Shown here one piece after another: positions 1 through 6,199 of a stretch of DNA of 64,000 bases; position 1 is the stretch's first letter; each line of letters starts with the position of its first letter. Source of the DNA: REBR01 sp033721915 (GTDB taxonomy: Bacteria > Pseudomonadota > Gammaproteobacteria > Pseudomonadales > Oleiphilaceae); contig JAWWAC010000011.1 of assembly GCA_033721915.1 (NCBI GenBank), forward strand, positions 1-64,000. The letters are read 5' to 3'. Both the position numbers and the translations under genes were made by a program. The notes beneath the pieces were generated by a model. That model was given only the letters and a program-made list of their open reading frames with translations, searched no databases and was not told the DNA's origin.

Positions 1-1469
1 CGGGAAAAATCCCCTTCGTACTGATTGTGCATGTAGCCAATGGCCAGACGATGGCGGGTATTGCCGATGTCAAACTCACCCCGGAGCTCCGGCCGGATGA
101 CAAACCCGTCATCGGTGCGGTCCTGCTGGAAGGCAAATCCCGATACGGAGGTAGTGTTGAAAGGGTCATCGGCAGACCAGAAACCGAACTGGTTGGTCTC
201 GTTATCCTGGGTCGAATAGGCCGTATCCAGCGCCAGGCTCCAGCCAGCGGTAATTGGCTGCTCCACATGCAGTCGCAGGTTGTGCGTCTCCAGTGTATCG
301 ACGCCCTTGTACACCGGGTCCGAAGTGGCAAATTCCGTGACTTTGCCGTCGATCAGAATCGCATTGGCGCTGAATCCTGTCACATCAGCGTCGTTGTATT
401 CGTAGTCGAAATAGACCGAGCCACCGTTGGCTGTCTGCCAGAGGAAGGAGGGGTTCAGAATCAGGCGGTCGTCCTGGTCGGGCTCCTTGAAGGGCGAGTT
501 CTTGTTCTGTGTGACGCCAATGACCCGGTAGGCCAGCTCGTCATTGACCGGTCCGGTGGTGTCCGCCACGGCACGGTAATAATCATTGCTGGAGGTGCTC
601 AGCTCAATGCTGTGGGCGCGCTCGAACTGCGGCTTCTTGCTGACAAAATTGACGTTACCACCCGGTTCGCCCTGGCCGTAAAGCAGTGCTGAGGCCCCTT
701 TGAGGAACTCGACCCGCTCGTAGAGCGCCAGGTCCGTTACCGTGAAACTGCGGGTCGAAGAGGTCCCGCGGGGGTTGCGCAGTCCGTCAATGGTGGCACG
801 CACGCCGACCGGAAAGCCACGGATGAAGAAGTTGCCAGAGCGCGCGATGTCCGGCTCGCGGGTAACGCCACTGACGTAGTTTGAGACGTCACCCAGATCA
901 CGCTCCGAGTTGGTTTGCTCGATGAGTTCCTGTCCGACGGTGCCCACCGAGCGGGGAACATGGCGGTTCTCCACCGGGAAACGCGTGGCCGTCGTGACCT
1001 CGCCGACATTCGCCGTGGACACTGTGGCACGTCCGCTGGTGACCAGAAGCGGCTCCAGCCGGATTGACCCCTCCTCCATGGCACTGGCACGGACCACGGT
1101 GACCGATTCCGGACCGGTAACCCGGTAACTCAAGCCGGTACCCGCCAGCAGACGCTGCAATGCCTCGTTGATACTGTAGCTGCCGCTTAATCCGGGGCTG
1201 CTCTTGCCACGAGTCAGCTCGGTGGACACGGACAGGTCGATATCCGCGGCCAGTGCAAAGCGGTTGAGTACCGCATCCAGTGGGCCACCCTCGATATTGA
1301 AGCGCTGCGTTTGCGCGGCCTCGTCCGCAGGCCTGTCTGCCTCGCCGGATTGCGCCATCACCAGCGCCGGCGCCAGGTTCAGTGCGACGGCGACTCCCAG
1401 AGCCAGTGTGGAAAGCGGAATGAAGCGATGTGGATTCTGTCGCGTGGAAGCGAATGGAGCGGGCAGCAT
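1..1469 (-). CDS. TonB-dependent siderophore receptor with STN signalling domain, C-terminus outside window
   Basis: Outer-membrane receptor that would import a ferric siderophore using TonB energy. About 489 codons are visible; the C-terminal barrel lies beyond the left edge. An ATG at 1469 follows a GGAGG about 7 nt upstream. Residues 1-39 look like a signal peptide ending near VMAQ. Residues about 55-105 form an STN domain (FNIEGGPLDAVLNRFALA), the part that signals to a FecR protein. The plug follows, with the family hallmark RVEFLKGASALLYGQGEPGG near residue 250. It lies directly downstream of fecI- and fecR-like genes on the same strand, so it is the likely target of that sigma factor. 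The substrate cannot be read from the sequence; the plug resembles FpvA/FhuE-type siderophore receptors more than heme receptors. Confidence 0.93.
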   Translation of the reverse strand, partial: MLPAPFASTRQNPHRFIPLSTLALGVAVALNLAPALVMAQSGEADRPADEAAQTQRFNIEGGPLDAVLNRFALAADIDLSVSTELTRGKSSPGLSGSYSINEALQRLLAGTGLSYRVTGPESVTVVRASAMEEGSIRLEPLLVTSGRATVSTANVGEVTTATRFPVENRHVPRSVGTVGQELIEQTNSERDLGDVSNYVSGVTREPDIARSGNFFIRGFPVGVRATIDGLRNPRGTSSTRSFTVTDLALYERVEFLKGASALLYGQGEPGGNVNFVSKKPQFERAHSIELSTSSNDYYRAVADTTGPVNDELAYRVIGVTQNKNSPFKEPDQDDRLILNPSFLWQTANGGSVYFDYEYNDADVTGFSANAILIDGKVTEFATSDPVYKGVDTLETHNLRLHVEQPITAGWSLALDTAYSTQDNETNQFGFWSADDPFNTTSVSGFAFQQDRTDDGFVIRPELRGEFDIGNTRHRLAIGYMHNQYEGDFS

Positions 1470-1564
1470 AGATAGACCTCCGGTTGAATGAGTCGGTTCT
1501 ATCTACTCTTCCGGATGAGCGGCCAAAACCCGTAAAAAATAGTTCCGGGAGCGGACGGGGAGCC

Positions 1565-2554
1565 TCAGCGGGCGGGGACCACCTTCACCCAATAGGCGGT
1601 GCGGTAATCCAGTGCCACCGGCAGACTGTCGGTCAGACTCTGCAGGGCCCGGCCGGTGTCCTCAACAGAAAAAACGCCACTGATGGTCAGGTCGGCCACG
1701 GCGTCGTCACAGACCGTGAAGCCCGTGCGATAGCGTCCGATTTCCGCCACAAACTCCGCCAGCCTCATGCCACGGGCCACCAGCTTGCCCTCGCGCCAGC
1801 TGATGGCCGCGGGCGGCAGGGCTTCGGGGGCACCGGCCAGGGTCCGGTTGAGCCGGACCTGCTGGCCTGCATCCACGCGCTGTGGCAAGCCGCCGCCGGC
1901 CGCGAGGGCCTGAACGGCACCCTCCAGTACGGCAACCATGGCGTGACTCTCATACAGGCGGACATTGAACCGAGTGCCCAGCGCCTCCAGTTGCCCGAAG
2001 GGTGTGTTGACCACAAAGTCACGGCGTGGAGACTCAGGGCCTGTCTCGATGAGTATTTCGCCCTGATGGAGTTCAATGCGCCGTTCCCGGTTCGTGAATG
2101 TGGCATCCACGGCGCTGTCGGTGTTGAGTGTCAACCGGGTGCCGTCGTCCAGTGTGAAGGTCTGGCTCTCGCCCACGCCGGTCCGATACTGGGCCATCAG
2201 GGCGCGTCCATAGGGGGATCGGGTCGTTGCCAGCCAGGTGGCGGAGACGCTGATACCGGCCAGTGCGCCCAGTTTCAGGAACCGGCGACGGGAGAGATCG
2301 GCCCGGCGGGCTTTCTCCAGCACCTGTGTTCCCCCGGCTCCGGGCGGCACGGCGGCGAACTTGCCGGTCACCTGACACATCCGCTGCCAGGCCCGTTCGT
2401 TGGCGGCGTGCCGCTCCCGCCATCGACGGCAGTCGGCAAGGTCCTGTTCGGTCGCATCGTCCGCCAGTAAACGCGCCATCCAGCCGGCTGCCACCTCGAT
2501 GGCATCGCCTTCGCCACCGGCCTGATGGTTTGCCTGGCGGCTCCGGTCGGACAT
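1565..2554 (-). CDS. FecR-family anti-sigma factor / sigma regulator
   Basis: Inner-membrane regulator linking receptor occupancy to the ECF sigma factor encoded just upstream. I chose the ATG at 2554 (MSDRSRQ), 1 nt after the sigma gene's stop, which implies translational coupling; an in-frame start at 2605 would reach deep into the sigma gene. The protein is 329 aa. Domains in order are a DUF4880-type N-terminus (AAGWMARLLADD), a single membrane segment preceded by SRRRFLKLGALAG, a FecR domain (VNTPFGQLEALGTRFNV) and a C-terminal STN-like segment ending YWVKVVPAR. The SRRRFLK run matches a twin-arginine (Tat) signal, which has been described for some FecR proteins. Confidence in the family is high; the partner receptor at 1-1469 is inferred from position. 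Confidence 0.93.
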   Translation of the reverse strand: MSDRSRQANHQAGGEGDAIEVAAGWMARLLADDATEQDLADCRRWRERHAANERAWQRMCQVTGKFAAVPPGAGGTQVLEKARRADLSRRRFLKLGALAGISVSATWLATTRSPYGRALMAQYRTGVGESQTFTLDDGTRLTLNTDSAVDATFTNRERRIELHQGEILIETGPESPRRDFVVNTPFGQLEALGTRFNVRLYESHAMVAVLEGAVQALAAGGGLPQRVDAGQQVRLNRTLAGAPEALPPAAISWREGKLVARGMRLAEFVAEIGRYRTGFTVCDDAVADLTISGVFSVEDTGRALQSLTDSLPVALDYRTAYWVKVVPAR

Positions 2555-2555
2555 G

Positions 2556-3062
2556 TTACCCGGGCTCCAGTGCCGTTGCGCAGGTGGCCAGTCCACGGGC
2601 CACATACTTTTCTACGGAAGAGACCGACACCGAGAGCTCCACGGCAATGGCCGCGTAGCTGAGGCCGTCAAGCTGGCGCAACAACAGGGCCCGGCGTACC
2701 CGCCCTGGCAGGCCGTCCAGGAGTGTGTCGATTTCCAGCAGGGTTTCGATAATGGCGTGATGGGTTTCCGGGCCTGACGATGCCGCCTCCGGCAACTGGC
2801 TCAGGCTTTCCAGATACGCTTCTTCGACCTTTTGCCGGCGGAAACGGTCAATCATCAGACCCTTGGCGACGCGGGTCAGAAACCGCCGTGACTCCTCCGC
2901 CGGTGGCAGGCCGTTGGTTCTGAGCAGGCGCAGGAAGGTGTCCTGGGCCAGATCGGCCGCCGCATCCGAACAACCCAGACGACGGTACAGCCAGCCACGC
3001 AGCCAGGGCTGGTTTTCCAGATAGAGCGCCCCCATCGGGCAGGTGTCGTTGGCAGTTGGCAT
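2556..3062 (-). CDS. FecI-type ECF sigma factor (iron starvation sigma)
   Basis: Extracytoplasmic-function sigma factor of 168 aa, the usual FecI length. The sigma-2 region includes DLAQDTFLRLL and the sigma-4 helix-turn-helix includes LDGLSYAAIAVELSVSVSSVEKYV. It is first in a fecI-fecR-receptor operon on the minus strand, and a strong Fur box sits 31 nt upstream of its start, so it should be made when iron is scarce and then activate the receptor gene. The ATG at 3062 is used; a second ATG at 3035 (MGALYLENQPWLRGW) fits the family's usual N-terminus almost as well. Confidence 0.94.
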   Translation of the reverse strand: MPTANDTCPMGALYLENQPWLRGWLYRRLGCSDAAADLAQDTFLRLLRTNGLPPAEESRRFLTRVAKGLMIDRFRRQKVEEAYLESLSQLPEAASSGPETHHAIIETLLEIDTLLDGLPGRVRRALLLRQLDGLSYAAIAVELSVSVSSVEKYVARGLATCATALEPG

Positions 3063-3092
3063 GACGGACCGGTATAGTCAGGAAAGACAATT

Positions 3093-3111
3093 GGCAATGA
3101 TAACCATTATT
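3093..3111 (-). promoter_or_regulatory. Fur box upstream of the fecI-like gene
   Basis: The 19 bases here, GGCAATGATAACCATTATT on the plus strand, match the classical 19-bp Fur consensus GATAATGATAATCATTATC at 15 positions by eye. The site is nearly symmetric, so strand is nominal. It lies 31-49 nt upstream of the sigma factor start, where Fur bound to Fe2+ would block transcription. Confidence 0.88.
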
Positions 3112-3329
3112 ATTTACCAATACAATATTGTCTCCCGCCATAGAATACCGGCGAACAGGGATGGGGATGGTGCTTTGGCCATAACCCGAACCACAATCGG
3201 GCCATCACTGGCACAGGGTTCCAGACAACACCCGGCTGACTGACGGGTCAGGGGGCGATGGCGGAAACCGTGCGCCGGTTCTTCCACAGCCTTCTACCTC
3301 AGCCGACTGCGGGTTTTCCTGTGCGCCCT

Positions 3330-3611
3330 TCAGAAATCAAAGAGCTCGCCCAGCAGGCCTCCTTTCTTCTTGCGGTAGTAATCCGGTTGTCCGGAACTCC
3401 GGGAGGGCTCCCGATACTCTCTTCCGGGTTGGCTTGAGGACTGGCTGCCGGAGCGGGGTTGCGGCGCAGCCACGGCGTTTGTGCGCTCAATGATCTTGTC
3501 CAGCTCTCCGCGATCCAGCCAGACACCGCGACATTTCGGGCAATAGTCGATTTCGATCCCCTGGCGATCCGCCATCACCAGATTTTCATCACTGCATATG
3601 GGACATTTCAT
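3330..3611 (-). CDS. TFIIB-like zinc-ribbon protein (zf-TFIIB family)
   Basis: A small 93-aa protein with an N-terminal zinc ribbon: CPIC at residues 3-6 and CPKC near residues 24-27, followed by RGVWLDRGELDKIIERT, which is typical of the zf-TFIIB (PF13453-type) family. The rest is a polar, low-complexity, Ser/Gln/Arg-rich linker ending in KKKGGLLGELFDF. The family is widespread but has no firm function. It stands alone, between the Fur-controlled operon and the truncated antiporter. Confidence 0.85.
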   Translation of the reverse strand: MKCPICSDENLVMADRQGIEIDYCPKCRGVWLDRGELDKIIERTNAVAAPQPRSGSQSSSQPGREYREPSRSSGQPDYYRKKKGGLLGELFDF

Positions 3612-3698
3612 TGCTGACTCCTCAGAAACTTTTTGAATTTCTCAATGTTTCCAGACAGTTCCATCCAGACCCGACTGTAAAGCCTGACGCCCGGCGGG

Positions 3699-4178
3699 TC
3701 ACGCGGGCCAGAGAAAAAACTCGTAAACCCCGTAAAGCAAAAGCAGCACGCCACCCTCAATCCGGTGCAGAAGCCGCCCTGTGTAGAGCAGGGGAATCAG
3801 GATGGCCGTGAAGACAAGCATGGTCACGTAATCGAACGTGGATATGCCGGGTGCACTGATGGGGGAAACAGACGACGCCACGCCCAGTATGCCGAGGATG
3901 TTGAACACGTTGGACCCGATCACATTGCCGACCGCGATATCCCCCTGCTGGGAAATGGCCGCCTTGACGCTGACCACCAGTTCCGGGGAACTGGTGCCAA
4001 AGGCCACAATCGTCAGGCCCACAACCAGTGGGCTGAGCCCGGCACGCAATGCCAGTGCGGAGCTGCCTCTGACCAGGCCCTCCGCCCCCGCGAACAGCAG
4101 GGCGAGTGCGAGGGCAATCCATACAAGGTCAATCATCATCTGAAACACCATCTCCGTTTCAGCGACAACGTACTCCAT
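3699..4178 (-). CDS. Half-length Ca2+/cation antiporter (CaCA family)
   Basis: Membrane protein of about 145-159 aa that carries one alpha-repeat of the CaCA (YrbG-like) exchanger family: GLTIVAFGTSSPELVVS and GNVIGSNVFNILGILG. Family members normally have two such inverted repeats in about 310-330 aa. Here an N-terminal start typical of repeat 1 (GTSSPELVVS) runs into a tail typical of repeat 2 (NILGILGV, then FDYVTML and RIEGGVLLLLYG). This suggests either an in-frame deletion between the two repeats or a genuine half-size transporter that dimerises. Start is uncertain: an ATG at 4178, or ATG ATG at 4139/4136 behind GGAG. Whether it still transports is unknown. Confidence 0.75.
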   Translation of the reverse strand: MEYVVAETEMVFQMMIDLVWIALALALLFAGAEGLVRGSSALALRAGLSPLVVGLTIVAFGTSSPELVVSVKAAISQQGDIAVGNVIGSNVFNILGILGVASSVSPISAPGISTFDYVTMLVFTAILIPLLYTGRLLHRIEGGVLLLLYGVYEFFLWPA

Positions 4179-4291
4179 GCCTGCCAGCTTTCCCGGAAGC
4201 AGACAGTGGCTGGATCCCGTGGGGCGATATCCAATATACGGCCAATCCCCATAACCCTGCCACAGGAATCGCCAGCACGATTGAAAGCTCG

Positions 4292-4591
4292 TTAACCCCC
4301 TAGTTCAAGATCTTCCCGAATTACCTCCGGATGGCGAAAAGCAATTTCAATCAGAGCCTGTGCCGGACCTGATGGCTTGCGCCGACCCTGCTCCCACTCC
4401 TGCAAAGTCCGGGGTGAAATATGAAGCACCTGCGCAAATTCCCGTTGGCTCAACCCGGTTCTACTGCGTGCCTCTGCTACCTCATTGGGTTCTACACGAC
4501 TAACGCGCGCAGCCTTACCCGCCTTCATCTCCTTGACGGATTGGAGCAGTTTTTGGCCAAGCTCCTCAGCACTCAGAGTATCGTCACTCAT
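4292..4591 (-). CDS. HigA/NadS-like XRE antitoxin
   Basis: A 99-aa DNA-binding antitoxin with a Cro/C1-type helix-turn-helix: EARSRTGLSQREFAQVLHIS followed by PRTLQEWEQGRRKPSGPA. The start is set at the ATG at 4591 (MSDDTLS), which overlaps the last codons of the toxin gene by 8 nt; a start 15 nt further up is possible. In families with this toxin-first order the antitoxin binds the RelE-like toxin and represses the shared promoter, here probably through the palindrome at 4907-4927. Confidence 0.88.
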   Translation of the reverse strand: MSDDTLSAEELGQKLLQSVKEMKAGKAARVSRVEPNEVAEARSRTGLSQREFAQVLHISPRTLQEWEQGRRKPSGPAQALIEIAFRHPEVIREDLELGG

Positions 4592-4898
4592 TTTCCAGTA
4601 CCTCACGAATTGACTTCAGGATGTGCGCGGGTATGTTCCCCTTCACGGCCCTTTTGTAAATCACCAACAGCCAGATCTGGCCATTTGACAGTCGGGTGAA
4701 GTAAATAACTCGCACTCCACCGCGTTTCCCTGAGCCCGCAACGGACCAACGAGCCTTTCTACATCCACCGCTACCAGGAATGGGATCGCCTGCTTCCGGA
4801 TTGGCTGCCAGCCAAGCGAAGAAAGCACTTCGTTCTTCTTCAGACCAGATTTTCCGGGCGTCTGCTTCAAATGTAGGGGTTTCGATGACCCTGTACAT
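4584..4898 (-). CDS. RelE/HigB-like toxin
   Basis: A 104-aa member of the RelE/ParE toxin superfamily: a compact fold with the basic stretch GCRKARWSVAGSGKRGGVRV and the beta-strand QIWLLVIYKRAVKG. RelE/HigB proteins cleave mRNA on the ribosome; that activity is inferred from family. It is the first gene of a toxin-antitoxin pair, overlapping the XRE antitoxin downstream. Length is normal and no catalytic region looks missing, so the pair is probably intact. Confidence 0.87.
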   Translation of the reverse strand: MYRVIETPTFEADARKIWSEEERSAFFAWLAANPEAGDPIPGSGGCRKARWSVAGSGKRGGVRVIYFTRLSNGQIWLLVIYKRAVKGNIPAHILKSIREVLENE

Positions 4899-4906
4899 GG
4901 CGAACA

Positions 4907-4927
4907 GTATACGTCATTGACGGATAC
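4907..4927 (-). promoter_or_regulatory. Palindromic operator of the HigBA-like pair
   Basis: A near-perfect inverted repeat with half-sites GTATACGTCA and TGACGGATAC around one central T; only one position per arm breaks the symmetry. It ends 9 nt upstream of the toxin ATG, the expected place for autoregulation by the antitoxin's helix-turn-helix. The site itself is visible; its function is inferred. Confidence 0.7.
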
Positions 4928-5221
4928 CGGCAAGAGTGCCGCTGGCGAGGATGTGAACAAGGTCGAAACACTTGAGGGATGGCCCCCGGATTCCTACCAG
5001 CCTCTCCGATACGAGTAGGCGCTGGGGTTAAAGCCGCTTCTATGATGCCGATTCAAAGCAGATCAAATCCACGTCTGCGGCCTGGTTCCTGCTGAAGACT
5101 ATGATCTGGGTGCGGGTAAGCGCAGCCTGGTGCCCGGAGGTAAGCTGGATAGTACCTATCTCATCACGGTCCCGACGGTGCTCCATGGGACGAATTAAAC
5201 CGGCTGCGAAACCGGATTGAA
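4928..5221. other. Gap between the two toxin-antitoxin pairs, no supported gene
   Basis: Apart from the operator at its left end, nothing convincing is seen. A 61-codon minus-strand reading frame (5040-5225) overlaps the last 4 nt of the brnA-like gene, but it has no recognisable domain and no clear ribosome binding site. Short fragments may be decayed coding DNA from the insertion of the neighbouring modules. Confidence 0.5.
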
Positions 5222-5488
5222 TCAATTCTGCTCAAGTTCCTCACGAAGTACGCGCCTCAGGGTGTCTTCATCCAAAGGCTGGGAACCGATTACTGACCGT
5301 AGAGCCTGATTGATCAGGGTCTGGTATCCGATGCCCTCGGCGTTTGCCTTGGCCCGGAAGGCCATTAACACATCGTTGTCCAGATTGATCGTGATGCGAC
5401 TTTTTCCCTCAGCCTGCTCCTGGAGCTTGGCAAGATGAGGAATGTCCCTGGCTCGCTTGGATTTGGAGAAATCGTAATTCTTACGCAT
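5222..5488 (-). CDS. brnA: BrnA-family antitoxin
   Basis: An 88-aa antitoxin of the BrnA/CopG ribbon-helix-helix group. The central stretch GKSRITINLDNDVLMAFRAKA is the DNA-binding RHH, followed by GIGYQTLINQALRSVIG, the characteristic BrnA signature. It overlaps the upstream brnT gene by 8 nt. BrnA neutralises BrnT and represses the operon; the palindrome across the brnT start codon is the likely site. Confidence 0.92.
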   Translation of the reverse strand: MRKNYDFSKSKRARDIPHLAKLQEQAEGKSRITINLDNDVLMAFRAKANAEGIGYQTLINQALRSVIGSQPLDEDTLRRVLREELEQN

Positions 5489-5753
5489 AGTACCCGCCCT
5501 CTTTGCGAGTGGCTTTTCGTGCAGAGATAAGGCGTATGATGTCCTCGCCTCGCAATGTATAGACCACCGTCAATAGGCGCGGACGAGAACTCATACCAAC
5601 GAGTACCCGCCTTGGCTCATCATCCGAATCTGGATCCTCGTGAGCCAGCGCCCTCGGATCAAACAAAGCGGTTGCCGCCTCCTCGAAGCTGACGCCATGC
5701 TTCTTGAGGTTCATTGCAGCCTTGTTTGGATCCCATAGGATTTGGATATGCAT
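5481..5753 (-). CDS. brnT: BrnT-family ribonuclease toxin
   Basis: A 90-aa BrnT toxin: WDPNKAAMNLKKHGVSFEEA near the N-terminus and RLISARKATRKEGGYY at the C-terminus are the two hallmarks of the family (PF04365-type, RelE-like fold, mRNA cleavage). The gene order toxin then antitoxin, with overlapping ends, is normal for BrnTA. The ATG at 5753 lies inside an inverted repeat. This is the second type II pair within 1.5 kb. Confidence 0.93.
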   Translation of the reverse strand: MHIQILWDPNKAAMNLKKHGVSFEEAATALFDPRALAHEDPDSDDEPRRVLVGMSSRPRLLTVVYTLRGEDIIRLISARKATRKEGGYYA

Positions 5754-5766
5754 TCAGTGTGCATAT
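5746..5766 (-). promoter_or_regulatory. Inverted repeat spanning the brnT start codon
   Basis: Perfect 7-bp arms ATATGCA (5746-5752) and TGCATAT (5760-5766) flank a 7-bp spacer. The left arm contains part of the brnT initiation codon, so a bound BrnA dimer, or an RNA hairpin in the leader, would directly mask translation initiation. Position and symmetry are visible; the binding partner is inferred. Confidence 0.65.
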
Positions 5767-5790
5767 AGCGCCCTGGCATTGCAACTTGTG

Positions 5791-5831
5791 GTGCATGTCA
5801 TTGGGGTGCATGTCATTGGGGTGCCTGTCCC
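5791..5831. repeat. 15-bp tandem duplication followed by a GTGCCTGTCCC copy
   Basis: GTGCATGTCATTGGG occurs twice head to tail (5791-5805, 5806-5820) and is followed at once by GTGCCTGTCCC (5821-5831), the reverse complement of the dispersed GGGACAGGCAC motif. The two words differ at only a few positions (GTGCATGTCA against GTGCCTGTCC), so this looks like a small tandem array of one degenerate unit. Confidence 0.7.
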
Positions 5832-6030
5832 GAAATGCCCCTAAGAGATGCAGAGAGGTTTTGCTATCACAAGAGTGGGGAGAGCTGGCCTTTGAGAAAA
5901 GGGCAAATTTCATGGGCTGTAAATTTGCAAAACGGTGAGTTTAGCTGAGGAAAATTCTGGCTTTATGAAGCGCCCACGACGGCATCCCTGAAGAACACTC
6001 AGAAACCAAAACAAAGAAAGGGAAAAATAA

Positions 6031-6107
6031 TGGTCGGCGTGGCAGGACTCGAACCTGCGACCCCCTCGTCCCGAACGAGGTGCGCTACCAGACTGCGCCA
6101 CACGCCG
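6031..6107 (-). tRNA. tRNA-Pro (anticodon CGG)
   Basis: A 77-nt cloverleaf read on the minus strand with encoded CCA. The acceptor stem pairs CGGCGTG with CACGCCG; the anticodon stem-loop is CCTCG TTCGGGA CGAGG, giving anticodon CGG; the T-arm has GGTTCGAGTCC. It decodes CCG proline codons. A T-rich stretch follows its 3' end. Two toxin-antitoxin modules lie just downstream, consistent with insertions at a tRNA 3' end, although I see no duplicated attachment site. Confidence 0.97.
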
Positions 6108-6199
6108 CTTGCAGGCCGCTCATTATACATAAGCGGCCCGGGATTGCTAACCCTGAATGGCCCCCTGCCCGGGGCGGGCGGAAGGCGTTGTCAGGGGTC

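Noticed and set aside
5040..5225. A 61-codon minus-strand ORF before brnA
   Set aside because: No ribosome binding site or domain seen; overlaps brnA's end; plus-strand reading is equally plausible, so likely decayed DNA.
3699..6107. Possible prophage or integrative island at tRNA-Pro
   Set aside because: No integrase, no duplicated tRNA 3' end and no phage genes were found; only the toxin-antitoxin pairs suggest past insertion.
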